A DNA stretch of 64,000 nucleotides from Serratia inhibens (GCF_003591175.1 NZ_QYYG01000007.1:1-64000); one strand, 5' to 3'; shown: positions 1 to 10,831, counted from the stretch's first letter. The notes: a model not told the origin generated them from the letters alone. Numbers and translations are program-made.

Positions 1-2176
1 CGGTGTACTTAACCCGGTAGGTGCTGCCTTCCTGCTCCGGCTGGCTCAGGGTGCCGAGCGCCGGGTAACACGCCCAGTCATTCGGGTCAAAGTCCAGCGT
101 CGCGTCGGCTGACAGCGTCTGCACCGCACCGGGGGCCAGCTCCGTCACAAAAGGCGGGGTGAGCTTAAACTCGGGCTGGGTCTGAGCACTGATCAGTAAA
201 ATGTAGGCCTGGCTGGTCTGGCCCTCCGGGGAAGTGGCGGTCACGGTCACATAGGTGTAGCCGAGCGGGTAAGCCTCAAAAGGTGGCATATAAAGGCCGT
301 CACTCGAGATAATGCCGGTCACCCCCGGTGTGCTGGACGTCAGGCTCCAGCTCAGGGTCGTATTCTCTTCGCCCAGCACCATGGCATTGAGTTGCACCGC
401 GAGAGGATTGTCCTCATGCAGGGCAAAGAAGGCGGGTGAGATCTGCACCGGGGACGATACGACGGTAATATGGGCAGCGGCGGTGGCGGTGGCGGTCTTC
501 GCGGTGATCGTCACGCCCAATACCCCGCCATTGATGGTCTCGGGCGCACGGTACAGGCCCGACGCCGAGATAGTCCCGCCATTGGCCGGCGACAGGCTGT
601 AGGTCACACCGCTGCTGGCATTGGTGGTGAACTGTTGGGACTTTCCGGCGGGCAGAACGGCCTGCAGGGGATCGAGTACCAGGCTGGTCAGGGAAGCGTC
701 AATTTCACCGAAAATGGCCATATCGCCCGGCATATGGGCCGATTTCAGCCGGTTAATGTTGTGCTCCGGGAACAGTACATGGTTGAGCGCAAAGACTTCA
801 ATGTCTTTGAATTTTACGTCTTCCATGAGATTGCGAATGACGGGCACAATGGCTGACCGGAGAGCTGAGTGAATCTCCCTGGCTATATCTCTCGATGCCG
901 CGAGATTTTTCCATTCGTCGATAAAATTACTGTCTATCGTCACCTTATTATCAGTGAGGGCGATGCCGATGGTTTCAGCTTTATGATCGAGGACAAATTG
1001 ATAAACAGTGCCGCCTGCTAACCAAAAATTCAGCCTGGCCCGATGATAAATATGGGCAATAGTGCCTTCGCTACCTATACTCCAAAAACATGCCCCCATT
1101 TTCTGCTGGAACGTATTGCCCCCATCGAAGTTAATCGCCAGCTTTTCATTATCGAGTGACAGGGTGGCCCCCCTGAGGGAATAAATAAAATCTTCCGGCG
1201 CGGGTCTGTACGGAGGCACATCGTAATCACCCGACCAGGCGTAATTGACCTCGTCCAACAGAGGAACGGACTGGACAAACCCACCGTTAAGGGTCGCGTT
1301 AGCGGAGGCGCGCAGCGAGAAGGCATCGTCGTCATTGGTGCCGCGGATCAGTTCCCACTGACCGCTGGTCAGCATTTTATCCAGTTCCGGCTTGAGGTAG
1401 CATTCGAGCACCAGACGGTTGTTCACCAGTACCGTCGAGGAAGACTCCTGGGGGATCAGCCACGGATATGCATCCGTCGGCAGCGAGCCGCCCGCCGGGT
1501 TAACGTTGGTGGCGACAAATAACAGCACCGCGCCATACCCGTCGTCTTCCGCCACCCGGCGGGCGGTTAGCGGGGCCTGCTGCGTGCGGATGATGAATTT
1601 TTTCGGGGTGAGGCCGCTCCCGAGGTCTTGTAACGACAGCTGGCCCAACTCGTAGGTCACCGCGTTATTGGCCAGCCACTGCTGGAAGAAGGCGAGCACC
1701 TCAGCCGGCGGGTTGTTGATAACATTGATGATGGCGACAGTGCCCTTGCTGAAGTCGATCTGCACCTTGCCCTGTTCATCCACCGAGCCCTGTCCGGCGA
1801 TTAAATCGACGTTCAACGTGAGGCCATACCCCATGCCGGGGCGAATGCGGATATAGCTGTTGACCTGGCCGTCGGGATTGCGTTCTATCACGTTACCGTC
1901 AAGGAATTCGAGGATCGCGACGGCGCGGGAACTTTCCGTGGAGGCATTCACAAATGAAATACGGGGTGCGGACAGGGTGATGTTTTCAAACTGAATGGTG
2001 TTGCGTTCATTGCTCCAGCTGATGGGAGAAAAATGGACACCTGCGGCGAGTTTACTGATGTATTGCTGTTGAAACAGATGGTTGATTTTGTCGCGGTCAT
2101 AGGCGACAACCGCATCCCAGCCGAGCGTTTTGGTTTTTCCGCTCAGGGAAGCAATGATATCAGCGGTTGTGGGCAT
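1..2176 (-). CDS. P47/TULIP-like protein with Ig-like repeats, copy 1 (3' end beyond window)
   Basis: This is the 5' part of a gene closely related to the genes at 2329-4617 and 14492-17962. It begins with ATG at 2176, preceded by AAGGACGA on the minus strand, and its reading frame is open to the window edge. All offsets to copy 2 are multiples of three, so no frameshift is visible. The N-terminus carries the motif LGWDAVVAYDRDKINHLF, which from memory resembles the start of clostridial P47/OrfX-type TULIP lipid-binding proteins. Ig-like beta-sandwich repeats follow from about residue 490. There is no signal peptide. Function is unknown; the association with Rhs genes suggests a toxin-complex role, which is inference. 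Confidence 0.6.
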   Translation of the reverse strand, partial: MPTTADIIASLSGKTKTLGWDAVVAYDRDKINHLFQQQYISKLAAGVHFSPISWSNERNTIQFENITLSAPRISFVNASTESSRAVAILEFLDGNVIERNPDGQVNSYIRIRPGMGYGLTLNVDLIAGQGSVDEQGKVQIDFSKGTVAIINVINNPPAEVLAFFQQWLANNAVTYELGQLSLQDLGSGLTPKKFIIRTQQAPLTARRVAEDDGYGAVLLFVATNVNPAGGSLPTDAYPWLIPQESSSTVLVNNRLVLECYLKPELDKMLTSGQWELIRGTNDDDAFSLRASANATLNGGFVQSVPLLDEVNYAWSGDYDVPPYRPAPEDFIYSLRGATLSLDNEKLAINFDGGNTFQQKMGACFWSIGSEGTIAHIYHRARLNFWLAGGTVYQFVLDHKAETIGIALTDNKVTIDSNFIDEWKNLAASRDIAREIHSALRSAIVPVIRNLMEDVKFKDIEVFALNHVLFPEHNINRLKSAHMPGDMAIFGEIDASLTSLVLDPLQAVLPAGKSQQFTTNASSGVTYSLSPANGGTISASGLYRAPETINGGVLGVTITAKTATATAAAHITVVSSPVQISPAFFALHEDNPLAVQLNAMVLGEENTTLSWSLTSSTPGVTGIISSDGLYMPPFEAYPLGYTYVTVTATSPEGQTSQAYILLISAQTQPEFKLTPPFVTELAPGAVQTLSADATLDFDPNDWACYPALGTLSQPEQEGSTYRVKYT

Positions 2177-2211
2177 AGAGTCGTCCTTATTTTAAAGTGG
2201 GTAGCTGTTTT

Positions 2212-2247
2212 TTAATTAGCGGGCTGAGTACTGAAATTGGCAGATAT
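2212..2247 (-). pseudogene. Scar of an Rhs gene start
   Basis: On the minus strand these 36 bases read I-S-A-N-F-S-T-Q-P-A-N-stop. The intact Rhs gene at 18047 begins M-S-A-N-F-S-T-Q-A-G-N. The start codon has become ATA and a TAA stop follows the eleventh codon. The sequence before it, including the hairpin at 2280-2300 and TTGAGGACGA, also matches the leader of the intact Rhs gene. A second Rhs gene therefore once sat between copy 2 and copy 1 and was almost completely deleted. Confidence 0.75.
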
Positions 2248-2279
2248 GATCGTCCTCAATAAGTACGCAAGTGAAGGGA

Positions 2280-2300
2280 TGCTGAATGGCATGTTCAGCA
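2280..2300 (-). other. Conserved hairpin of the Rhs leader (scar copy)
   Basis: Inverted repeat TGCTGAA/TTCAGCA with a 7-base loop. Its core is the same as the hairpin at 17992-18016 before the intact Rhs gene. It lies between copy 2 and the Rhs scar. No T-tract follows, so it is not an obvious intrinsic terminator. Confidence 0.6.
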
Positions 2301-2328
2301 CCCGTCATATCACTGTGAAGTAACCGCG

Positions 2329-4617
2329 TTATTTAAGCTTGTTCGCCACATCGATAACGGCATATCCGGCACGGTGCGCTTTACCCTGCTGGATAGCGCG
2401 GACAATCACCAGTTCATCCCCTTTGACCGTTGCCGGTGCGGTGTACTTAACCCGGTAGGTGCTGCCTTCCTGCTCCGGCTGGCTCAGGGTGCCGAGCGCC
2501 GGGTAACACGCCCAGTCATTCGGGTCAAAGTCCAGCGTCGCGTCGGCTGACAGCGTCTGCACCGCGCCGGGGGCCAGGCCCGCCACAAAAGGCGGGGCGA
2601 TGTTGAACTCGGGCTGGGTCTGAGCACTGATCAGTAAAATGTAGGCCTGGCTGGTCTGGCCCTCCGGGGAGGTGGCAGTCACGGTCACATAGGTGTAGCC
2701 GAGCGGGTAAGCCTCAAAAGGTGGCATATAAAGGCCGTCACTCGAGATAATGCCGGTCACCCCCGGCGTGCTGGACGTCAGGCTCCAGTTTAGGGTCGTA
2801 TTCTCGTCGCCCAGCACCATGGTATTGAGCTGCACCGCGTGGGGATCGCCCTCATGCAGGGCAAAGAAGGCGGGTGAAAGCTGCACCGGGGACGATACGA
2901 CGGTAATATGGGCAGTGGCGGTGGCGTTTGCGGTCCTCGCGTTGATCGTCACGCTCAGTACTCCGCCGTTGATGGTCTCGGGCGCACGGTACAGGCCCGA
3001 CGCCGAGATAGTCCCGCCATTGGCCGGCGACAGGCTGTAGGTCACACGGCTGCTGACATTGGTGGTGAACTGCTGGGACTTTCCGACGGGCAGGACGGTT
3101 TGCTGGGGAGCAAGCACCAGACTGATCAGGGAGGGGTCAATTTCACCGAAAATGACCATATCGCCCGGCATATGGGCCGATTTCAGCCGGTTAATGTTGT
3201 GTTCCGGGAACAGCACATGGTTGAGCGCAAAGACTTCAATGTCTTTGAACTTCACGTTTTCCATCAGATTGCGAACGATGAGGACAATGGCTGACCGGAG
3301 CTCTGAGTGAACCTCATTGGCCACTGCTTTCGTTTCTATGAAGTTCTTCCATACCTCGATAAAATTACTGCCTATCGTCACCTTATTATCAGTGAGGGCG
3401 ATGCCGACGGTTTCAGCTTTATGATCGAGGACAAGTTGATAAACAGTGCTGCCTGTTGACCAAAACGTCAGCTTGGCCCGATGCCAGGTACGGACCGAGG
3501 TGCCTGTTTGGCCACCTATTGTCCAAAAACATGAAGCCATGTTCTGCTGGAACGTCTTGCCTCCATCGAAGTTAATCGCCAGCCTTTCATTATCGAGTGA
3601 CAGGGTGGCCCCCCTGAGGGAATAAATAAAATCCTCCGGCACGGGTCTGTTCGGGCGTGTAGCATAATTACCCGACCAGGCGTAATTTGCGCCACTATCC
3701 AGAGGGACGGACTGGATAAACCCACCGTTGAGGGTTGCGTTAGCGGAGGCGCGCAGCGAGAAGGCGTCGTCGTCATTGGTGCCGCGGATCAGTTCCCACT
3801 GACCGCTGGTCAGCATTTTATCCAGTTCCAGCTTGAGGTAGCGTTCGAGCACCAGACGGTTGTTCACCAGTATCGTCGAGGAAGACTCCAGGGGGATCAG
3901 CCACGGATATGCATCCGTCGGCAGCGAGCCGCCCGCCGGGTTAACGTTGGTGGCGACAAATAACAGCACCGCGCCGTACCCGTCGTCTTCCGCCACCCGG
4001 CGGGCAGTTAGCGGGGCCTGCTGCGTGCGGATGACGAATTTTTTCGGGGTGAGGCCGCTCCCGAGTTCTTGCAATGACAGTTGGCCCAGCTCGTAGGTTA
4101 CCGCGTTATTGGCCAGCCACTGCTGGAAGAAGGCGAGCACCTCAGCCGGCGGGTTGTTGATAACATTGATGATGGCGACAGTGCCCTCGCTGAAGTCGAT
4201 CTGTACCCTGCCCTGCTCATTCACCGAACCCTGTCCGGCGATTAAATCGACGTTCAACGTGAGGCCGTACCCCATGCCGGGACGAATGCGGATATAGCTG
4301 TTGACCTGGCCGTCGGGATTGCGTTCTATCACGTTACCGTCAAGGAATTCGAGGGTCGCGACGGCGCGGGAACTTTCCGTGGAGGCATTCACAAATGAAA
4401 TACGGGGTGCGGACAGGGTGATGTTTTCAAACTGAATGGTGTTGCGTTCATTGCTCCAACTGATGGGAGCAAAATGGACACCTGCAGCGAGTTTACTGAT
4501 GTATTGCTGTTGAAACAGATGGTTGATTTTGTCGCGGTCATAGGCGACAACCGCATCCCAGCCGAGCGTTTTGGTTTTCCCGCTCAGGGAAGTAATGATA
4601 TCAGCGGCTGTGAGCAT
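2329..4617 (-). CDS. P47/TULIP-like protein with three Ig-like repeats, copy 2
   Basis: A 762-residue protein with ATG at 4617 and AAGGACGACTC upstream. Residues 1 to about 490 form the P47/TULIP-like part, starting MLTAADIITSLSG and then LGWDAVVAYDRDKINHLF. Three Ig-like modules follow at roughly 495-580, 583-665 and 670-758, each with the pattern GxIsxxGLYxxP or a related form. There is no signal peptide and there are no membrane segments. It is nearly identical to copies 1 and 3 over this length, but it stops at VANKLK where copy 3 continues for almost 400 more residues. In clostridia the P47/OrfX family binds lipids and sits next to neurotoxin genes; a toxin-delivery role here is inferred only from that and from the neighbouring Rhs gene. 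The family call comes from motif memory, not from a search. Confidence 0.65.
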   Translation of the reverse strand: MLTAADIITSLSGKTKTLGWDAVVAYDRDKINHLFQQQYISKLAAGVHFAPISWSNERNTIQFENITLSAPRISFVNASTESSRAVATLEFLDGNVIERNPDGQVNSYIRIRPGMGYGLTLNVDLIAGQGSVNEQGRVQIDFSEGTVAIINVINNPPAEVLAFFQQWLANNAVTYELGQLSLQELGSGLTPKKFVIRTQQAPLTARRVAEDDGYGAVLLFVATNVNPAGGSLPTDAYPWLIPLESSSTILVNNRLVLERYLKLELDKMLTSGQWELIRGTNDDDAFSLRASANATLNGGFIQSVPLDSGANYAWSGNYATRPNRPVPEDFIYSLRGATLSLDNERLAINFDGGKTFQQNMASCFWTIGGQTGTSVRTWHRAKLTFWSTGSTVYQLVLDHKAETVGIALTDNKVTIGSNFIEVWKNFIETKAVANEVHSELRSAIVLIVRNLMENVKFKDIEVFALNHVLFPEHNINRLKSAHMPGDMVIFGEIDPSLISLVLAPQQTVLPVGKSQQFTTNVSSRVTYSLSPANGGTISASGLYRAPETINGGVLSVTINARTANATATAHITVVSSPVQLSPAFFALHEGDPHAVQLNTMVLGDENTTLNWSLTSSTPGVTGIISSDGLYMPPFEAYPLGYTYVTVTATSPEGQTSQAYILLISAQTQPEFNIAPPFVAGLAPGAVQTLSADATLDFDPNDWACYPALGTLSQPEQEGSTYRVKYTAPATVKGDELVIVRAIQQGKAHRAGYAVIDVANKLK

Positions 4618-4878
4618 GGGGAGTCGTCCTTACTTTAAAGTGGGTAGCTGTTTTTTACAAACGCGGATTGTGAATTCCCTGCCAGGTAAATCTTAAAAAT
4701 CACAATTAAAATCATTTCACATGCATATAATTGAAATGGGTTGACCGCTTTTAAATCAGTGAATTGTCACCGTAGATTTTCATAAGAATAATCATATTTA
4801 TATTCCACTGACCATGGCGATGCAAGGTATTATCTCTCACGCTCATATCAAAAATTAAATCTTAATGCACAAAATATG
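2335..4878. repeat. Left arm of a ~2.5 kb inverted repeat flanking the fimbrial module
   Basis: This arm contains copy 2 and about 260 bases of its upstream region. Its reverse complement matches 14233-16770. The match continues upstream of the start codons (ACTTTAAA, AAGGACGACTCCCC, and the GATATGAGCG / GAGATAATACCTTGCATC stretch) and ends near 4878. The enclosed 9.4 kb carries the fimbrial genes. Confidence 0.8.
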
Positions 4879-4984
4879 ATTAAAGCCTTGAATATCACCA
4901 ATAGCTTGCTTCCCATACTCGACCGACAGCAGCTCCGCTGGTTGGAAATTTATAGCCAATATGTTACTGCGGATGGAAATATAA

Positions 4985-5457
4985 TTAAGTTTTATTGCAA
5001 ACAAATTCAGGAGTTTGCAGAGATTTTATTAGGTAAAGATCCCCAGGCAATTGATTTAGTGATATATATAAGTTACGGCTAACATCTAATATATTAGCCC
5101 ACAAATCTTCGGTAGTTGTATCGCTATGGCCTTTTACTATCTTCGTGTATTTTAATGTATGCAAGCCATCATTATCTAAATCAGTATAAGAGAACCTTAC
5201 CTCTCTATTTATAAGGTAGCGCTGCCCTGAAAAATCAGCCACTCCTGAAAATAAGGCAAACCCCTTATTGTTATCATAAAAAAACAGGTTAACATTCATA
5301 TTGTAATTTAGTTTATTTTTTAACTCATTAACACCAATATTTTTCATCATTGTAAATTCAGCGGTGCAGCCAATTATAATGGATGGATTTTTTTTATTAA
5401 ACCCCAACAAAATGACAAATACCAAGGACACCATGAAAAACAAAATTTTTTTCATCA

Positions 5458-5458
<1 letters not shown>
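4985..5458 (-). CDS. FidL-like inner-membrane protein
   Basis: A 157-residue protein starting at ATG 5458, which overlaps the TAA stop of the upstream regulator by one base (TAATG) with AGGA just before it. An ATG three bases further on is an alternative start. Residues 5-22 are one hydrophobic segment (ILFFMVSLVFVILLG). The rest is a soluble, probably periplasmic, domain. The pairing of a CadC/ToxR-like membrane regulator with a small membrane partner resembles marT-fidL of Salmonella. In such pairs the second protein is thought to modulate the regulator. The FidL assignment rests on size, topology and gene context. Confidence 0.6.
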
Positions 5459-6279
<821 letters not shown>

Positions 6280-6781
6280 ATTGAATCTCTTGGATCTGCA
6301 CTGCTTCTGGCAGAAAGAAGGGGTTATGCTAACCACGGCTCTAAGCTACATATTGTAACCATGTACCCTAAATCTTTGGTTGGTATTTTTTAGTGACTGT
6401 GAATCAATTATTATTCGCTAAGTATAACAATCTGTAAATATCTTTGTATTTATCCAATGTCAGAATATAAACCTGTTTTTATCGATAAATTAAGTTTATA
6501 AAACTATCTTAGTGTTACAAATAAACACAATTTAATCATGTGGTTCAATGGCTGTATCATTTGTCTCGTGGCTAGCGTAATACCTTTTGTGTGTTTATTG
6601 CTTACTGATGAGATTATTGAATCTGACTCATACTGATTCATAAGTAGAAGCTACTTAATGTCTGATCTAAGTTATTTTTTCACCAAAGGGAACTCCCGGC
6701 CACACCATTTTCAACACAGACAGCAATTCAACCACAGCGAATAAATTTTTATTTTTTTGCATTTATATTTAAGAGGCTATT
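6280..6781. promoter_or_regulatory. Divergent intergenic region between regulator and fimbrial operon
   Basis: About 500 AT-rich bases without a convincing gene, lying between the MarT-like gene and the pilin gene. It must hold the promoters of both divergent units. I found no long inverted repeats of the fimS type and no clear sigma-70 match that I would defend. Confidence 0.5.
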
Positions 6782-7372
6782 TTGAATAAATTTAAGACAT
6801 ACTCATTGTTGTTACTTCCAGTGCTTGCAGTTAGTGCTTTTTCATCTGTTGCAGCAGTGCCAGAGACAATCACCGTCGACGGTGGGAATATTAACTTTAC
6901 AGGGTCTGTCGTAAATGCACCTTGTGCGGTGGACGTCGATCATAACGGGAAAAGCGTAATGCTCGGTCAGGTAGCGACTAATAAATTGGTAAGCAAAGGC
7001 GATACCAGTTCAGTTGTTCCCTTTACCATCAAGCTGACTGGTTGTGACCTGACAGCAGAAGTTGCTGAAGGAGAGGAAGTAGTAAATTACACGAAAGCTT
7101 CCATTACTTTTAATGGTTCAACTATCGGGGATGATTCAACCTTAGCGTTGAACACTTCAGGTTCAGGTGAAAATTTGGCCAAAAATGTCGGCATTCAAAT
7201 TTTACAGAATAGCAAACCTATTAAAATAGATGGTTCAACTGCAACTGGAGCGGCAAGCCTTATTTCAGGAAATAATGAAATTCCATTTGGTGCTACCTAT
7301 GTAGCAACTGCAGATGGTGCGGTAGCCGGTACGGCAAATTCAACAGTTAGCTTCCGTGTAACCTACGAATAA
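6782..7372 (+). CDS. Major fimbrial subunit (FimA family)
   Basis: A 196-residue pilin. It starts with TTG at 6782, supported by AAGAGG seven bases upstream. A signal peptide (LLLLPVLAVSAFSSVAA) is followed by the mature pilin. The two cysteines of the fimbrial fold are visible (NAPCAVDV and LTGCDL). The C-terminus alternates hydrophobic residues and ends near VSFRVTYE, the usual beta-strand region for donor-strand exchange and chaperone binding. It is first in the pilin, chaperone, usher, pilin, adhesin-like order. The product is expected to be secreted to the periplasm and polymerised on the surface. The exact fimbrial type is not recognised. Confidence 0.85.
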   Translation: MNKFKTYSLLLLPVLAVSAFSSVAAVPETITVDGGNINFTGSVVNAPCAVDVDHNGKSVMLGQVATNKLVSKGDTSSVVPFTIKLTGCDLTAEVAEGEEVVNYTKASITFNGSTIGDDSTLALNTSGSGENLAKNVGIQILQNSKPIKIDGSTATGAASLISGNNEIPFGATYVATADGAVAGTANSTVSFRVTYE

Positions 7373-7460
7373 TACTTTTATTAAAAATGGTATGTGCAGT
7401 GCAGGATTGGTTTTGCTGTACGTACCATTTATTACTAAAATAACCTTCTAAGGATTTCCC

Positions 7461-8162
7461 TTGCGACATTACGCGATTTTAAAATATATATTTTTCATTT
7501 TCTTATCGACTACATACCTGGCCTCATCTACAGCAATGGCTGGCGGGATAACACTTGGCGGCACCCGCATTATTTATCCTGCTGACGCTAAGCAGATTAA
7601 CATGGCCGTAAGAAACACATCTGACCAGTCAAGCTTCTTGGTTCAGTCTTGGGTTGAGAGTGTTGATGGAAAAAAAACGGAAGACTTTATAGTTACTCCT
7701 CCTCTATATGTCAGCGGGCCTGGTCATGACAACACTCTGCGCTTGATGTATGTCGGACAACCGGTCATGAAAGATCGAGAGTCACTCTATTATTTTAACA
7801 GTAAGGCTATTCCCTCTTTAGATAAAAAAGAAACGGAAGGAAAGAATGTACTGATGCTTGCTGCGGTAACTCGAGTCAAGCTGTTTGTCCGTCCTGATGG
7901 ACTTACTCCATCTGTGGAGAAAGCACCGGCTGAACTTTCTTTCCATTACGGTAGTGGCCAGGTGAAAATTGTCAATCCAACTCCATACTATATTACCCTT
8001 GCCCAGATCAAAGTTGGTGGTCATAAGTTGCCTGATACGATGGTTTCACCTAAGGGCAGTGTTTCATTATCTCAATTGGCGGCAGTAGGCGATGTGATTA
8101 CTTTTAGAACCATTAATGATTTTGGCGCCGTAACACCAGAACAAATGAAAAAACTGAAATAA
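7461..8162 (+). CDS. Periplasmic fimbrial chaperone (PapD/FimC family)
   Basis: A 233-residue chaperone starting with TTG at 7461, preceded by AAGGA. A hydrophobic signal (FIFLSTTYLASSTAMA) leads to GGITLGGTRIIYPADAK, which carries the conserved arginine of the first strand. VTRVKLFVRP contains the conserved lysine that anchors pilin C-termini. Length and motifs fit the short-loop (FGS) class. It should bind pilin subunits in the periplasm and deliver them to the usher encoded next. It sits 88 bases after the pilin gene. Confidence 0.9.
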   Translation: MRHYAILKYIFFIFLSTTYLASSTAMAGGITLGGTRIIYPADAKQINMAVRNTSDQSSFLVQSWVESVDGKKTEDFIVTPPLYVSGPGHDNTLRLMYVGQPVMKDRESLYYFNSKAIPSLDKKETEGKNVLMLAAVTRVKLFVRPDGLTPSVEKAPAELSFHYGSGQVKIVNPTPYYITLAQIKVGGHKLPDTMVSPKGSVSLSQLAAVGDVITFRTINDFGAVTPEQMKKLK

Positions 8163-8206
8163 CCTGCTCTCCGAATTGAGAATTTATTTAATAAATAAGC
8201 AAAATT

Positions 8207-10831
8207 ATGTGGACATTAAAAAAACAAGGAAATCATCAATTTAGAATAATAAAGATCTCTCCAGGGTCGTTTTTTTCTGTTACAGCAGCATTGACATGTT
8301 TGGTTTTTACGCAGGCACATGCTGAATTGTATTTCGCACCAGCCTTGATTTCCGCTGATCCACAAATGGTTGCCGATCTCTCCCGTTTCGAGAAGTCAGG
8401 GACCCAGTTACCTGGAAACTATCAGGTAGATATTTATGTAAACGAAGAATATATAACCAGCCGCAGCCTAAATTTCTCTATTGCGGAGAATAAGGTGTCA
8501 AAAAATGTTGATGATATTAGGGATGACACCGGCCTTATCGCCTGTTTGATGCCCAGTGATTTAGAAAGTTTGGGGGTCAATATCAACAAATTTCTGTTGC
8601 CAACTACCGAAAATAATGAAAAGTGCATTTCCCCTGGAGAGTATATTCCTGATGCATTTACGTTTTTTGATTTCGAGCGAATGCGCCTTAATATCAGTAT
8701 ACCTCAGGCAGCCATGTTGAGCAGCGCCCGTGGCTCAATTTCATCCGAGCGTTGGGATAGTGGCATTAATGCAGCAATATTGAACTATAGCTTTAGTGGT
8801 AATTCAAGTAATGGGATCTATGGCAACAGCCGTAGTAATTACATTAATTTAAATAGCGGATTGAACATTGGGGCGTGGCGTATACGCGACTTTCGAAATT
8901 TCAATGAATATGACAGTAAATACTATAGCTATCGCAAATGGCAACATACTCAATCTTACGCCGAACGCATTATCACTCCATTGCGTAGTGAGCTTATGGT
9001 TGGAGATGGCAGCACTAATAGCGATGTATTTGATTCTCTGGGATTCAGAGGCGTACAGATCGCAACTGATGAGAATATGTATCCTGACAGCATGAGAGGA
9101 TTTGCTCCCGTAGTCCGTGGAACAGCCCGCACGAATGCCCGTGTAACCATCAAACAAAATGGCTATACGGTCTATCAAACTTTCGTGTCTCCAGGTGCAT
9201 TCATTATCAATGATCTTTATCCAGTCGGCAGTAGTGGCGATCTGGAAGTCTTGGTTGTTGAGGCTGATGGCAGTACACAGGCGTACACAGTACCTTTTTC
9301 GTCCCTGCCCGTTCTTCAACGCGAAGGGCAGCTTAAATATTCCCTCACGGCTGGGCGCTATCAGGCTGGAAGTGATCGGTACAATCATCCTAAATTTATG
9401 CAAGGGACACTGGTGCTGGGCCTTCCTAATAACATTACAGTTTATGGAGGCATGCAGCTCGCGGAGAACTATCTCTCTGGTCTGCTTGGGGGAGGTTTTA
9501 ATCTCGGGGTTCTTGGAGCACTTTCAGCAGATGTGACCAAGGCAAGCAGTACTCTTGCTGACGGAAGCCAGCATCAAGGGCTATCCTTGCGTTTTTTATA
9601 TGCGCGTACATTGAACTCGTTAGGTACAACATTTCAAGTTTCTGGATACCGATATTCCACACAAGGCTTTCACTCCCTGGACGAAACCGCACTTAAGAAA
9701 ATGAACGGTTGGCGCTATGATGCGGATACCGTTGACGCGGAAGGTATGCCGATTAAATTACCCAATTCTGATTACTACAATTTGAATAATAGTCGACGTG
9801 CAAAGCTGCAAGCCAGCATTTCACAGCAAATAGGGAATATGGGATCAGTTTACTTTTCTGGTGTTCGTCAAACATACTGGAATACTACTGGCATCAATAA
9901 TTCATTACAGGCTGGGGTAACTGGCTCAGTAGGTCGTGTAAATTATAGTCTTTCCTACAGTTATAATAAAACAAGTGAACAACCCGTAGCTGACCGTTCA
10001 GTTTTTCTTTCCATGTCGGTTCCACTTGATTCATTGTTCTCAGATAAGAACCGCCGCACCATATATGCCACTTATAATGCAAGTAAAGACAGTGATGGGA
10101 CGATATCGCATCAGACAGGATTTAATGGCACAGCACTAGAAGCCAACAACATGGATTGGAATATTTCCCAGGGATATACAAAGAAAGGTGGCAATAACGG
10201 TGCCCTGGGACTGAATTATAAGGGGGGCAATGGCAACGCCAGTTTGGGATACAGTTACAGCAGCACTTATCGGCAGACAAACTACGGTTTTGCCGGTGGC
10301 GCCATTCTTCACAGTGATGGACTGACACTGGGTCAACCACTCGGGGACACCAGTGTGCTCGTTGCTGCCCCCGGTCTTGCCGCCGTGTCGGTAGAGAATG
10401 AAGCAGGCGTCAGTACGGATTCACGAGGCTATGCTATCAAACCTTATGCGTCAGCCTATCATGAAAATCGGGTAGCACTGGATCCTACCTCTTTGGACGA
10501 CTTTACCGACATAGAAACGTCAGTAAGCCGAGTGGTTCCAACGCGCGGTGCCATTGTTCGCGCATCTTTCAAAGGACACTCCGGTTATCGCGTAATTTTT
10601 TCTCTGAATTATAAAGGTAGCCCACTACCTTTTGGCACATTAGTTACTGCCGGAGAGCGCGGTGGAATTGTGGGGGATAATGGGCAAGTATACTTATCCG
10701 GTATGCAAGATGAGGGAATAATTCGGGCCGAATGGGGGGGCGGGAAAAGCAGACAGTGTTCGCTTAATTATCGTTTCACAGCGCAGATGAAGAATCAAAC
10801 AGTTGTAAAAATCAATGGCGACTGCCAGTAA
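8207..10831 (+). CDS. Outer-membrane fimbrial usher (FimD/PapC family)
   Basis: An 874-residue usher with ATG at 8207 and no strong Shine-Dalgarno sequence. After the signal peptide (cleavage near THAHA/QAHA-ELYF) comes the N-terminal chaperone-binding domain (FAPALI, DLSRFEKSGTQLPGNYQVDIYVN). The 24-strand beta-barrel is interrupted by a plug. The C-terminal domain contains LPFGTLVTAGE and ends with two cysteines (QCSLNYRF, NGDC). Length fits the family. It forms the pore through which the pilins of this operon are assembled. The gene is AT-rich compared with the hyc region, which is consistent with acquisition. Confidence 0.93.
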   Translation: MWTLKKQGNHQFRIIKISPGSFFSVTAALTCLVFTQAHAELYFAPALISADPQMVADLSRFEKSGTQLPGNYQVDIYVNEEYITSRSLNFSIAENKVSKNVDDIRDDTGLIACLMPSDLESLGVNINKFLLPTTENNEKCISPGEYIPDAFTFFDFERMRLNISIPQAAMLSSARGSISSERWDSGINAAILNYSFSGNSSNGIYGNSRSNYINLNSGLNIGAWRIRDFRNFNEYDSKYYSYRKWQHTQSYAERIITPLRSELMVGDGSTNSDVFDSLGFRGVQIATDENMYPDSMRGFAPVVRGTARTNARVTIKQNGYTVYQTFVSPGAFIINDLYPVGSSGDLEVLVVEADGSTQAYTVPFSSLPVLQREGQLKYSLTAGRYQAGSDRYNHPKFMQGTLVLGLPNNITVYGGMQLAENYLSGLLGGGFNLGVLGALSADVTKASSTLADGSQHQGLSLRFLYARTLNSLGTTFQVSGYRYSTQGFHSLDETALKKMNGWRYDADTVDAEGMPIKLPNSDYYNLNNSRRAKLQASISQQIGNMGSVYFSGVRQTYWNTTGINNSLQAGVTGSVGRVNYSLSYSYNKTSEQPVADRSVFLSMSVPLDSLFSDKNRRTIYATYNASKDSDGTISHQTGFNGTALEANNMDWNISQGYTKKGGNNGALGLNYKGGNGNASLGYSYSSTYRQTNYGFAGGAILHSDGLTLGQPLGDTSVLVAAPGLAAVSVENEAGVSTDSRGYAIKPYASAYHENRVALDPTSLDDFTDIETSVSRVVPTRGAIVRASFKGHSGYRVIFSLNYKGSPLPFGTLVTAGERGGIVGDNGQVYLSGMQDEGIIRAEWGGGKSRQCSLNYRFTAQMKNQTVVKINGDCQ

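Noticed and set aside
4876-5082. Plus-strand ORF of 68 codons next to the left inverted-repeat end
   Set aside because: No ribosome site, and its 3' half overlaps the better-supported FidL-like gene on the other strand.
6361-6781. Possible fimS-like invertible promoter element
   Set aside because: No matching inverted repeats were found in the region and no recombinase gene is nearby.
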